A stretch of DNA of 64,000 bases from the NCBI GenBank assembly GCA_008360975.2, contig CM039184.1:55208797-55272796 (forward strand). The letters run 5' to 3'. Source of the stretch: Lichenostomus cassidix. Taxonomy: Eukaryota > Chordata > Aves > Passeriformes > Meliphagidae. The notes under the pieces are model-generated. The model had not been told where the DNA came from. It did not search any database and was given only the letters and a program-made list of their open reading frames with translations. The first letter of the stretch is position 1, and each line of letters begins with the position of its first letter. Of this stretch, positions 50,539-62,849 are shown one piece after another. A program made the position numbers and the translations under genes.

Positions 50539-53500
50539 CTGCAACCAAATGCAACTTTAAATAAATGCAAATGTCCTTTGTTTTTGGGATCCTCTTTATC
50601 CTCTGGTCCTAGTGTTAAGACCTTTTTGCCAACTTTGCCTGCTGCAGGCAAAACCCCAGGAAAACCAGGCTGTTCCCTATTCCAGGCTGAACACAGAAGA
50701 TTCATCAGGACTTCAGGCTTCTGCTCAACTCCCCTGAGAGCCTACTCTACTCTGTGCCTCTCCTCTTTTATCCTGAATTCCAAGTTTTCTTATTGCATTG
50801 AACTTCAACGACCCGTTTGTATTCCTTCTACCAAATGATCCCCTATTACATGACCTCTTTCTATGAAGTCCCAGGATAAGTAAAAAGAAAGAAAAATAAA
50901 CTCATGCTATCCTAAAGACTACACTGATATTGTTGGTGAATTAAAGACACTATTTTATGTATTTATGCTACTTCTCTTAATTTAAATGGTAACACATCAT
51001 TTCTCGGGAAATCTACAATCGGTGCATTGAACAGCTGTCTGTAATAATAGGTTTGTAAGTGTTTTAGTAGACACATCAACAGTTTTTGGTATACAGAGAG
51101 GGAAATGGGACATATGGCAATGGTGAAGGGCAATTATGACATTTTTTGAACATGCGAATAACACATACATGTAATCATAATCACTTTACACCTTCCCTTG
51201 TTTGAAGCTCTTTATCTTCAAGTTGTTTTTCTACAATTACATCCTAACAATGATGCAATATATTACCATACGAAGCGTGACTACCATTGTACCTCTTAAA
51301 TGTCTATCAGAGGCAATGCTTTAATAATATAAATTACCTCGGGGTTGAAAGCATATTTTGCAATGACTCTGTCTAGCTGTCAAAATCTTTATTGCTACAC
51401 ATAAAAAATGACAGAGTTATATTTGCAAGACCATGGCACTTACTAAGCCTTTGTAGTCTGTTCAATAATTTTTGCTGCATCAAATATTCATTTTATTGTC
51501 AGTTCTTACCTCATTTTCTGCCAATGCTATCCCATTAAATCTAACCATGTTAGATCTTCAGTTCTCCCTTACATTTGAGATTTCTGTACATTTTGAATAA
51601 AAGTATGGCAGAAAAATATTATGGGTGATTCAGATTCATGTGTACTTACCAGTATTCTCACAAGACTGATTGTGCGTTTTTTCTTGTGATTATCCCTGTA
51701 ATGATTCCTCTTTGTGGCTGCCAGATAAAAGCTCGATCACAGTTCAGAAAAAATTGGTGAAAGAGTAATGGGATGAGTTGCCTGCAAATGAATTGTCACC
51801 AGACTTGACTCGGGGAAAACTAGATTGATTGTAAGCAGAAAACAATCTTGTCCTCATCAGTGTGACACACTGACTTAGTTAAAAATATTACATGCAGTGT
51901 CATATGTTTGCTGGTTGTTATCCCCTTTTAAAAGCCATTTTCCTCATCGTGATCACAAAAAGAATGAAAACCATTCTTCTTTGTAAAAATATATATGTAT
52001 CTCTTTTAAAGAAATAAATCTAGTACAAAGTGAATTGACATTATTTCAATTATAATCTGTACTAATCATCAATTATAGCAGTGATAATTATCAGTTACAA
52101 TTGGTTGCATGCATGTTAGACAATGGTCCCTGCAAACAGAAGAATTTCCTCCTGGATAGTGCACTGATTTAAAGAGCTGACAATTTAAATACAGGAAAAG
52201 CGATATCTCCTTCCCTTACAAAGATTTTTTTTAGTATCCTGGAGATTAATGAGTTGGTGCCTGGGTGTCAAGAAAGCATGTTCATTAATTTTATATCCGT
52301 GTTTGATATACGTGTGCCCATGTAGAGGTGGTCTTATTTGACGGAAAAAGTCTGTTGATTTGGTAAATATTACCAAATGCTCTAACAAATTCCTTTGCCA
52401 ATAAGCTCTAAAAATCTCTTTGATTTTGTACTGTGAGCCTGTAAAGGAGAAAAGACTAGTTTTCCAGGGTACCAGTTCTCTTACTACTCTATATTTACAG
52501 AGCTCTGCTTCAACAGAGCAATCCACCTTACTACAGAAAACTTCATGTAAAGCTAGGGAGGAGAAATGGCACTTCTTTTCATTCAAGGAAGTTTTAGGAA
52601 AAGATAAAGTGAGGAAAGAAAATAATTTTTCTGTGTTAATTTTTATGGTTTCTATGTGATATTAAAGCTAGTATGATATTAAAAAAAAAAAATCCCAACC
52701 AATAAAAACCACATCTTAAATAAAATTCAGTCTGAAGTAAGAATGTAAAAGTCTGAAGCATGTAAAAAAATACATGTATTACCAAAAATACAAATGAGTG
52801 TTGCTGGTGCTCTGAGAAATTGAAATACAGCTAGTGCCTTTAAAAATTTGGAAATATTTTTAAATTAATTTTCTGTAAAATATTTTTGGGTAGGAGAACA
52901 CAAAAATAACTCAATAGATCACTAAGTCATTATAAAACAAAGTTATAAAATCCTAGACTGTGATGCATTAGCAGTTTCAACAAGTTCTTTTGTAAGTGTT
53001 TCACAATAATTAGAGATACAACTGTTCAGAATAGAAGGAGACAAGAAGTTATGTTCCCTTGGTAGAAAAGAAGGTAAAGAGGTCATATGTTTTTGAATCA
53101 AAAAAGGATCAAGGTTAAAAACATTTTTCAAAAGCATGTAATATTATTTTATTTAACTGAATTTTGAGCCACTTCAGATATAGCATATTTGTGTTTATTA
53201 TAACAAAGCAGACTGATCAAGATTCTGTTTATCTGTGAAAGCCTTTATAAAGAAAACATTAATGAAAAATCATAGTCATCATGGTTTCCTACAGCTGGAA
53301 AGAAATTATCTGGTTACACATTTATTTAAAGAAAGTAAAAGCAAGACGTGTAAGTCAGAAATTAAAGCATTTCTAGCACCAGTTGAAAACAAAATTTATT
53401 AAGTGTTAAAAAGGAAGTTGATCAGACTCTGAATGAGAAATATTGGCCACATTCAATGACAGTAGGAGGGGAATGAGCATCTTCAGAAAGTTATCTTTTC

Positions 53501-53594
53501 CTAAAAGACAATGTAAAAATTCTTAGCTAATTAGAAGGCCCATAGCTGATTTTGTTATTTTCCTTTATTTAATTTCATTTGACAATGTACAAAT
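50539..53594. other. Unique sequence, possibly containing a conserved element
   Basis: No mobile element is recognised. Positions 51150-52130 lack simple repeats and become dense in TAAT/ATTA cores, with a perfect 12-base palindrome TGATAATTATCA at 52082-52093. The longest ATG-started open frame of the window (133 codons, 52185-52586 minus) lies here and is not recognisable. An A run lies at 52680-52692. Confidence 0.45.
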
Positions 53595-54041
53595 ACAGTC
53601 CCCCCAATTCAGTGCCCCCACAGAGATTCTCCAAAAACAGACATTGCTTGCTCCCTCCTCCTCCTTCTCCCTCCATGGAGTTGAGAAATGGAGGCTCAAA
53701 AGGTGGAAATCACAGGCTGAGATAAGAACAATTTACTGAAAACAGTAATGAGATAAGAGAAGAAACTGTAAGAGCAACAACATTAGTAAAAAAAGGTATA
53801 AGACAAAAAAATTATTTACAAGGAAAGCCCTTGGCAAATAGCAACTGGTTCTTCTTTCTTCCCAGCCATGCTTTCTCCCACTGGAAGGACAACTCTTCTC
53901 CAAAGCAGAGCCTCCCTTCCTCAGTGCCAAGCATGAGGTGAGGTGGTATAGAATAACAGACTGGCCACGCCCATGGCCCCAGGCTCCACCCATTCATGGC
54001 TACTGCAAAAAATTAACTCTGTCCTGAACAAAAGTAGGACA
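53595..54041 (-). mobile_element. Decayed endogenous-retrovirus LTR
   Basis: On the minus strand the element begins TGTCCTACTTTTGTTCAGGA and runs into an 'agagttaatttttt' segment. This is the start of a common avian LTR family whose first bases read as TGTCCTGGTTT...GGATAGAGTTAATTTT. Further along are the matching 'ggtggtatagaata' phrase (53942-53955, plus) and, at 53732-53737, a decayed polyadenylation signal (AGTAAA on the minus strand). The copy is shorter than usual because a block between about 53997 and 54001 is missing. The distal end near 53590-53600 is uncertain and I found no clear target duplication. It carries no retroviral genes; the 61- and 86-codon minus-strand frames are LTR sequence. 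Confidence 0.7.
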
Positions 54042-55318
54042 AATGCTAAGTCAACCTTTCTGCTTTTTGGAGGAAAAATAAGCAACCAAATGATACACAG
54101 TATGAAGAGTCTTATCCAGCTATGAAGATGGCATTAGCTGTGCAATTGCATCCAAAATCTATCCTGTGTGTTATATTCATGACAATATTTTTTTCTGCAT
54201 TCCCATGCCATATGTATGGATCTTGTCTTTGGTCTCTTACAGTTTTGTACTCCAAATTACTATATTTGTAATCTTTAATCATGCAAAACAGTTATTATTT
54301 ATGTAATATATAACTATACCTGTGTTTATGATTAATAATCATGGTAATGTGAAATTCAAATATGTTCATGTGGTTTCCTTACATTATAAGTGTTATATAC
54401 ATTCCAGATAGTGAAGGTGAGAATCTATTCTAGGAAGATAGCAAGGAAAGAAACAAACACAGAAGTGAAGGATAATATTTATAAAACTATAGCAGTAACA
54501 CTTGAGTGCTGGTGAAATCTTTAAATATAATTTCTGGGTGAACATTGGATTAAGGACAGTTGAGTGAAAGACTTGTTCATTTATAATAAGAGGTTTGAAC
54601 AACAATAGCTAATGAAATTACTGGTGATATGAAGAATAAGCAGATTCTGTTAGGACTAAAACCTATAATCAGCTGCACATCTTAATGATTTAGGAAAGTC
54701 ATTAAGTTAACCAAGAAAGCAGATATTGTAGGAATCCCACAACACAAGCTGTCCCAAGCTACTAATGTCTGCAGAACTATACAATTTTCAAAGATAATAT
54801 AGATAAAAATGAAGCTATTACTTTGTAGGATTCAACTTCAGAAAATAACAGAGTGAAGCCATGACACTTTAAAGCACTGTGTGGGCAAAAATGGAAAAAT
54901 CTATATTAAATAGCTTAATAAAAAAAATGCTGGTGATTGAGACTGAAAGGACCCTAAAACAAACATGAGATAATTATTTTTGACTAAAGGTATCAGAGAG
55001 TTGCAACAGCATCACAGAGCCTCTGCAGAAGAAACATTATTCATTCACCAGAAACTTTGCAGCAGAAAACACTCACAGACTGTATGGCTGAATGTCAGGA
55101 ATGGTTTAATAATTCATATAGTTCAAGACCAAAATAGTGAAAAATTAGGGGGAAGAGAAAATATGCAACTGTCTGCAAAATGTAATTACTGTCTCTTGAG
55201 AACAATGCTGGAGATCTGTAGATTCATCACTTTGCAAATGACAATGTAGGGGCCCCTGAGAATATTACAGTCATCTAAGCACTTGTGGAGCTGCTGTTTA
55301 CATCCACAGCAAGCCTTT
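54042..55318. other. Unique AT-rich sequence, nothing recognised
   Basis: Between the LTR and the next CR1 there is no recognisable element. An 89-codon open frame at 54980-55249 (plus) has no similarity I know. Confidence 0.5.
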
Positions 55319-55820
55319 ACAGAATCACAGAATCAATTAGGTTAGAAAAGACCTTTGAGATCATTGATCCCAACCTATGACTGAGCACCACCTTGTCAAC
55401 TAGGCACTGAGTGCCACATCAAGTCATTTCTTGAATGCTTCCAGGGATGTTGACCCCACCACCTCCCTGTACAGTCCAATCCAATGTTTATTCACCCTTT
55501 CTGTGGAGAAATTCCTCCTAATATCCAACCTAAACCTCCTCTGGTGTGGCTTGTGATTGTGTCCCCTCATCCTGTTGCTGTTTGCCTGGGGGAAGAGACC
55601 AACTCCCACCTGGCTGTATCCTCCTTTCAGTGTGGTGGAGCGTGATAAGGTCACACCTGAGCCTCCTTTTCTCCAGGCTAAACACCCCCAGCTCCCTCAG
55701 CTGCTTCTCCTAGGACCTACCCTCTAAAGCCTTTACCAGCTCTGTTGCCCTTCTCTGGACTTGCTCCAGCACCTCCATGTCCTTGCTGGATTGAAGGAGG
55801 GAGCACACTGGGCATAATAC
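55319..55820 (-). mobile_element. CR1 LINE, 3' 500 bp with tail
   Basis: The plus strand begins with two reversed tail units ('acagaatcacagaatc') and continues through the full conserved CR1 3' region to about 55820. The minus-strand frame at 55424-55654 contains GHNHKPHQRRFRLDIRRNF and KHWIGLYREVVGSTSLE, the C-terminal end of the CR1 ORF2 protein. Upstream of it 'tctccaggctaaacacccccagctc' is also typical CR1. It is the best-preserved CR1 in the window, hence probably the youngest. It is 5'-truncated and not autonomous. The ORF is interrupted relative to the family. Confidence 0.92.
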
Positions 55821-56966
55821 ATATATACACACACAGGACACCACACAGTATTTATCTTCATCTTGTTAATAAGACAGTATTTGGACTCCAGTTATTTCAG
55901 CTTGGTTTCCTCACAGTCTTACTAACATATGCAAAGCAAATATGCATCATTATGAGGATATTTTATGGACCATTTTTCATTCACTAGGAAAATGCATGAT
56001 TGGATATAGATCAATTTTCTACACTCCATCTACTAAAAGTCATAAGAAATCCTAATTACAGAGAATATTTCCCATAACTATATGCCGTAAATTGTGTCTT
56101 TGTAATAATGGCCTCCATCTTCCCTAGGAAACAGTTTTGGGTTTACAGATCAAAAGTCATTGAAAATCACTGCCCAGTGATATAAAGTATTCTTCAATCC
56201 ATTGCAGATGTCTCCCTCAGAAAACTGGCATGATCAGGTAAAATTAATTGCCCTGTAATATGCTTTTTTATAAAAAACAAAAAACAAAAAACAAAAAAAG
56301 ATTTTCCTATTAATATCATGACTTTATATCCAGCCACACTTAGCTTGTTTCCTTTCTAAACAATCATTCTCTAACTCCTGAACACGTAAACTTATCCCAG
56401 CACCACTCCAATCTCAGTGTTTTTTTACAGAAACCCTCTCTCTTCCAAAATCCTCCATCTGAGAAGAACAACCAACTCTCAAGCTTTGGTCTTGCATTTC
56501 CTCATAGGCTTTCGTTGCCTCCAAGACAAAACATAATTTCCAAAAAGCTACTAATTAATCGATTGGAAGGAATATTTTTGCCATTTCTATTGCCTCTGGG
56601 GAGCTGTACTTAAGGCACACTCAAGTGTGTCGGAGTTTTATTGGCCTTGATAAACAGATAAATTTATTCATTTTACAGAGTTTGAGCAGGTCAGTAAGGA
56701 GCTTGAACAGCTATGGACATTTTGTTTAAGTCCCAACATGCTGGTACAGCACAAGATTAATATACAGAGATTTTATTCCATCACTTAAAATTGTCACTAT
56801 CTAACTTTACATCTGGCTGTAACCTTTAGCTCCATTTTGTCATTTAGAAAATCTCTCAAATACAAAGGTACCAGTGAGAACAAATTCTCTGGCTTTGCTC
56901 CTTGTGGAAGAAAAAAATATGACAGTTCTGGAGGAAAGCAGTTTGCTTTACCACGTGCAGTTTGAT
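55821..56966. other. Unique sequence between two CR1 copies
   Basis: It contains an A/C microsatellite (56274-56299, separate entry) and, at 56208-56237, a 30-base open segment between good splice-like sites. Positions 56040-56260 and 56560-56860 are free of simple sequence. No gene is recognised. Confidence 0.5.
56274..56299. repeat. (AAAAAAC)n microsatellite
   Basis: About four units of a 7-base A6C motif lie in succession. Confidence 0.85.
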
Positions 56967-57262
56967 CTCACAGAATAATAGAATCATTAAGTTTGGAAAA
57001 GATCTTTAAAATCGAGTCCAACCATTAACCCAGAGCTGCCAAGCCCACCACTAAACCATGTCCCTAAGTGCCACAACTACCTTTCTTTAAATATCTCCAG
57101 AGCTGGTGATTCCACCACTTCCCTGGGCAGCCAGTTTGTGTGTTTGACGACATTTTCAGGGAGGAAATTTTTCCTAATATTCCATCTAAACCTCCCCTGG
57201 GGCAACTTGAGGCCATTCCTTCTTGTCCTGCTACTTGTTATTTGGGATCATGAACAATCCAG
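56967..57262 (-). mobile_element. CR1 LINE, 3' 300 bp with tail
   Basis: The plus strand begins with decayed reversed tail units ('tcacagaataatagaatcatt') and runs through 'tggaaaagatctttaaaatc', 'ccaccacttccctgggcagcc' and 'ttcctaatattccatctaaa', the standard CR1 3' segment. It lies about 1.1 kb from the 55.3 kb copy in the same orientation, but differs from it throughout, so the two are separate insertions of different subfamilies, not a duplication. Confidence 0.9.
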
Positions 57263-57724
57263 AATAAAGGCTCACAGAAGAAGGTCGGTGTGAGGATGTA
57301 TGCTCAGACAAGTATTCTGAACCAGTGAAGAGGAATTTAGGATGAAACTATGTAAAAAGCATGGAATTGCTATTTATCTCGAATGTAGATAATAATATGC
57401 TTGTCTTCACTTTCTGAGAACACAGAATGAGTAAAATCCAGGAACATCTGGTTTCCTGCAATCTGCATATCCTCAGACATCTAAGCTATCGATTCTGATG
57501 ACAGGGCTCACTGTAGGACACCCACTGTTCTGAAGGAGGATTTCTTCAGTGGTGTAGATACAAATCATGCACACCAGGCTGTCATCGTTTTATCTATTGT
57601 CTTCAATAAAATTATCACATGTGCTACCAGATGAAGACTGTTTAGAATGGATGAAATTCATCATTTTTTTGTTCAACAATTTTGTACTTATTCTTTGCCA
57701 GAATCTTTGCTATTTCCTAAGATT

Positions 57725-57746
57725 TGATCAGAAGTTGATCAGAAGT
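57725..57746. repeat. Perfect 11-bp tandem duplication
   Basis: TGATCAGAAGT occurs twice head to tail. Confidence 0.85.
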
Positions 57747-58709
57747 TTGTCTGACACTAAATTTTTGTGCATCAGAACTGAGATATTTTCCAGGCATACT
57801 AATGAACATGTCAGAGAAAATTCTTATAGGAGAATTTTTAAGAATTTATTAAAAAAAATAAAAGGAAAACTCAGTTTATTCTGTGTATGATGATGGTATT
57901 GCACATGACATTCTCACTTCAGAGTCTCTTGGGAGTATTTGTTTTCCATTTTTACTACAATTTACTGAACTTGTCTACTTTTTTGCATTCTGCATAGAGA
58001 AGTGTCTTTTCAGATTTTTTTTTGGCTGTTTAGAGTCACTAGAGATATCCTTCAGAAAAAAAGGAAGGGAATTGTAGCGTCTGAGATATACCCAGGAATA
58101 CAACTGCTGATCTTACTAGCAGATGGAGCAACAAGCACAACACAGCGTCTGTTTCTGTACGTCCAGCTCAAAGTCCTGATAATTAGTTCTGAAGCTAAAT
58201 ATAATCCTATGATCCCAGTATCTCAGAGACTGGTTCTTTCTGTTGACACACTAGGACTGTCAGGATTAAAAAGAATTCTTTAACTAAGTACCTGTTGCTG
58301 AAAAGGAAGCAAAGATATGTATGTAATCTAAAGATTTGGCACAAGCAAATTAAATAGTATTTTCTTTCCCTTTCAAGTCAGATTTTTTCAAACTAATATA
58401 AACAACGTACTTTACATGGCATAAGTTGCTATGTTTTTAGAAAAATTTTTTGCTCCCCTCATTTTTGGAGAAATATGTCTGATCAAATTCTCATTTTGTA
58501 TCAAAGTTCTTAAAAATAATGGATGAAATTAATATATTTTAATCAGACTTATCAGATGTCTCTTATTTCAGTCATCTTTATTCTCTAGAATTCTTATTAG
58601 ACTACCTTTTTAAAATGAAAATGTGTCCCTAAATACAGTGTCAAAGGAACAAAGAGTAGTTTGCAGTTCTGCATTTGATTATTTTCATCCCACATCTTTG
58701 AATTAGGTT

Positions 58710-58756
58710 TCAAATATTTTGTGCATTTCAGTATCTTCAAATATTTTGTGCATTTC
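58710..58756. repeat. Tandem duplication, period 27 bp
   Basis: The 20-base block TCAAATATTTTGTGCATTTC occurs at 58710-58729 and again, identically, at 58737-58756. The intervening 7 bases complete one 27-base period. The perfect identity suggests a recent event. Confidence 0.9.
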
Positions 58757-60197
58757 CCCACTATTCCTGAGGGCAAAAGAGCAAAATGTAAATGAGTACA
58801 GTGGTCACTGATAATTGTGATAAATTACTTCTTCCTTCTAGAAAAATGTATCTAATATTTGAGAAAATTATTTTATAAAACACAAGCTAATTTATAGCAG
58901 ACATTCTCATAATGTTTTCATATGTCTTATTTTCATTAGTTATGCAAATAAAATAAATAAAACTAAGAAAAAGTCACTGTATATTTCTGATTTGACACTG
59001 TCTTCCAGTTCCATAAGAGATATCTCTGAAAATAATTTAGTCTGTTCTGTTCAGTTTCTTGAACTATAAAAAAATATGTATCAACTTGTCCTTCATGCTA
59101 GATGTTCTTATGAGCGTAAATGTATTCATGGGCCATAAACTTCTTTAGTAGAGAGTATTATTCAAACAGTAATAGAGAAGAAAATAAAATATTTTATTTC
59201 TCATATTTTTTCACTTTTCAGCTTTTGAGTGCTTATTGATTAAGGTGCTGAACTTACAGTCCTGAGTGAAAATCCCTCTTTTCATCTTCACAGTGTTATC
59301 ATTTTTTCCATATTGTTTTGGGTAGGACCTAAATCTAGGAAATCACTTTAAATTTGAGTATTCTCTTCTCAGATAGATTATTTATGTGCCTAAAATTCAG
59401 CAGTATAAGAGGTTTCAGGTTTCAATTGTGGCAATCTAAAGGACAGCAGGCATGGAAATGGAGAGAAGGTTTAATTGCAAATTTCCTTTTACAGGAATTG
59501 GGGTTTGATCAGAGTGGCTGCACACTCCTTAAATGAGAGCAGCAGCACTAAGGTCAGATTCACTGACCACTCTGCTACCAACATCACCTTCACAGGCATA
59601 TGTAACAATTAGGAAAACAGTAAAAAAAGTGTGAAAGAACTCAGTACACAAAAAAATCCTGGGAATTTCTGTTAGGCTTTTTCTTTATAATTTACTGCAG
59701 ATCTTTGCAGGGGTTTGGTAAAAAATTTGAAAAGGCGCACAAAGTTCTTTTACTTCAAAGTAAAACAGTGATCAAGTTTGTGATGCAACTACTTTGTGGC
59801 TGATCTAACATAACCACTATCTAGTGCATCTTAATAATTTCTGTCTGAGCCATTTGACCATTAAGGTTCATGTAAGTAGGGAAGGCACTGCAGCCTCTGA
59901 GATGTCCTATCCTCTTGTTTAGTGCTCGGTCCCAAACAGGGCTATCACTGGTCTGACACTGTCACACACATCATCTGTGTGTGAGTATTTGTCTGCCTGT
60001 CTGTCTCTCCCCAAATAAATAGACAAAAATCTACATATATTTTTGTGTTGATGTATAAATATCTATTTACATGGAGACATTTACTGGGGGATACAAGGAG
60101 CTACTTACCTTTCAATTAATTAAAGGGCATCAGAACTGGCCCAGTGTATAGAGACTTTCTAAATCACGTCATTTTCTAGCAATCACAAACCGTAAGT

Positions 60198-60457
60198 TGT
60201 CGCTGTTGAGCCGCTAGCAGAGAAAAGGACCCGGGTTCTGTGTGACAAGAAAAAGAGGACTTTATTATTTTGATTTCAGCATATATAGACTTTTCAGAGG
60301 TCACCCAGATTGGTCAGTCAGAAACCTCCCCTTAGGCCTGATTGGCCAGGCCTGAACTGTCCAAATCTCGAGACACTGTTTTTAATAACATCCAAACTTT
60401 ATCGTTGTTTATAAAACACAGAAGAAGTTCTCATGGGAAAGACCTGTGCTAGCCACA
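60198..60457 (-). mobile_element. Compact ERVK-like solo LTR
   Basis: A 260-bp LTR in minus orientation: on that strand it starts TGTGGCTAGCACAGG (at 60457) and ends GGCTCAACAGCGACA (at 60198). Direct repeats of 6 bp flank it, GTAAGT (60192-60197) and ATAAGT (60458-60463), differing at one position; a 6-bp duplication is the usual footprint of alpha/beta-type (ERVK) integrase. On the minus strand a TATA box (60288-60281) is followed after about 15 bases by AATAAA (60266-60261). This is the compact arrangement of avian alpha-retroviral-type LTRs, in which the poly(A) signal sits close to the transcription start. No internal genes flank it, so it is a solo LTR. Confidence 0.82.
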
Positions 60458-60463
60458 ATAAGT

Positions 60464-62849
60464 AGCAAAATGGAAACACCCTAAATTTGTAAGTTTTTCA
60501 TCTTTTCCACCTCTTGTGTGAAGATAATTTTTTTCACTTTAACAAAAAAAAAATAAAAGACTTTTTTAGATAATTGCCTTTAGAGAACATTAAATTCTGC
60601 TGAAACACACCACCAAGGTCAAAACCTAGAAATATTTACTGATATAACTGAGCTAGAGAAACCAATACGTGAGTTTTGTGATTGGGTCATACCAGAAAGT
60701 CTTGCTTGGTTTTAGTCTGATATTCTGCCTCAGAAATGTTGTGGGGAGATCAAATTTAGTGACACAAGTGAAAGATCCAAAAACTTTATAGAAATTTTTC
60801 CTTTCAGAATGCGGGAAAGATAAATTTACAATAAGAGTGTAGTAATAACATACATTTTAAAAAAAGTTGTCTGACCAACATTTTTAAGAATGAGCAGTAC
60901 TGAAAATTTAGTCACACTTAAATTATGATGATCATATTTTACATTAATATTTTACATTCATGGATTATACTCTTATAAAAAATATTATTATTATTATTAT
61001 TATTATTCTACATATTTCAGCAACAAATAAATTCTTGTTTTCTTTATATTTTTCATTCAGGTTCCATATATCTGTATTTCATATAAATAAATATAGAACT
61101 ACAACACATTTGCTTTTGATTGTCACTTCAGTATCCTTTTCACTAGAAAGCTAATCCAGGTTAACCAAAAAATTCTAATTTTGGTTAGACTGAGCTAACA
61201 TCAGCATGCCATTAAATACCACGTGACCAGTACTTGAATGGGGTTTTTTTTGCTTTCAGAATTTACTACCAAGGTTTCTATTATTTCCAGATGACAGGAC
61301 ATGGTGATGAAAAGTATGGGAAAATATGGTTAAATTAATGGACTTCCTGCAAACTAAATCATTCTGAATCACTGAATGTGGCTTCTGCATTATCGCATTG
61401 TTGCTTAAAAGCAAAAAGGCAAATTACAGTTCTGGAATTTCCTTAAAAAGATTATCTGATGGACTGATTCCTGCAGAGGTGAAGAAATGTCATATATTCT
61501 TGAGCTTGATGTACATACCTTCTCCAGAAGATCTTTGTATCTGTGACAAAGTCACAGGCAGTGAATTTATATTCCCACTGGTTATGTTACCATTATCATA
61601 ACACGTGTGTATAGAGATTCTATCTAGACTGAATGTTGTTCAGCTTTCTTCATTTTAAAGAGTTCAGATATTCTGCAGTAGATTAAAGCTCCAAATAATA
61701 CCATTGGAAAAAGAGATTTATTTTCTTCACACAGGAAATTAAGACTGGCTGTTATTAATTTTCAGATATCAGAGGGATGCAAGGAAAAACAGAGAGAGCC
61801 TTGTTAATTATTAGAACTTGGCAGTGTATCCACACTAAATGGTAGCCTGTAACTGATTTATCAAAAAATTATTTAAAATAAATTTTTAATGATTTGAATA
61901 CTTGAGGAATATACCTCTCCTAATGGTGATAGATAAGTCTTTTCTCATATCTTTTGAGATAGGTGGGTCTTTTCTGTTAGATTTGGCATGCAAATCCATT
62001 TCTAAAAGAAATTTAATATTTTGTCTTCTCTTATTGTTGCAGCGTTAAAAACGAATGTTCTAATGCCTTTAAAATGTGTTTTGAAGATTATAGAAATGTC
62101 AAAGAAAATGCATTCTGTGCCTATAGGAACATCCTATCTATACCTGAATTGACTAGGAAATCCTGCACTGCTGCAGGTTTTTCCTGCTCTTTCATGACTA
62201 CATTGTTCTATCTTCAAATTTTGTATGGACCCTTGTACCTGTGTGAAGTTACCCAGCAGGAGTGCTGTGCTTGGTGCTTGCAGGTGCATTGCAGAATCCT
62301 AAATGGAAATCCAAATTCTGAGCAAGTACTGAATGCATCATCTCCTGAAACCTACCGATACTGGCTGCAGGGTGTCTCCTTATCAGCTCTCTCCCTGTGC
62401 ATATGGTTTATACAGAAGGGATGAAGTACACTTTAGAGCTGGCAGGAAGGAGCTGTGAGAGAGTGGAGCATATGGTGATCCTGTCATGCATTCCTGCATC
62501 TCAGCTGGATTCTCACGTAGGAAAGCAATATGCATTTGCCTCTTAGCCGCTGAAGGTGGCTGCAGTAGCTTCTGGGTAGACATAAAATCATAAGATTGGA
62601 GGCATGAAACCCCAGAGCATCTTTCAGCCCATTGATTTGTCCAAGGCAGAATTATATGGGTCAGTGACAACAAACATGTGTTGAGACTGAAGACACTATT
62701 ATATTAATTTGGAAAGATTCAATTTAAGTGTTTTTATTATTAAGAACTATCTAAAACTCGTATACATTAAGTCCTTTTCTACTTATACTGAACACAGAAT
62801 ACTGCTGCTCCCTACAGCAAATTTGAAAATGATTGCAAGCAGTTATTTG
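60464..62849. other. Unique AT-rich sequence, nothing recognised
   Basis: Apart from an ATT microsatellite (60984-61007) there is no recognisable element. A 116-codon open frame at 62074-62424 (plus) has several cysteines but no similarity I know and no clear splice context. Confidence 0.5.
60984..61007. repeat. (ATT)8 microsatellite
   Basis: Eight uninterrupted ATT units, likely to vary in length between individuals. Confidence 0.95.

Larger units (their letters stand above)
57263..60191. other. Unique AT-rich sequence with small duplications
   Basis: It holds two short tandem duplications (57725 and 58710, listed separately) and open frames up to 107 codons (57567-57890 plus) without similarity. 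No gene or mobile element is recognised. Confidence 0.5.

Noticed and set aside
50440..50838. 132-codon plus-strand open frame
   Set aside because: Its first half is the A/C simple tract (lysine/proline/threonine-rich by composition).
52185..52586. 133-codon minus-strand open frame, the longest ATG-started frame in the window, with a strong acceptor-like site at 52439-52441 inside it
   Set aside because: One or two frames of this length are expected by chance in 64 kb of such AT-rich DNA. The peptide resembles nothing I know and there is no matching donor or nearby poly(A) context.
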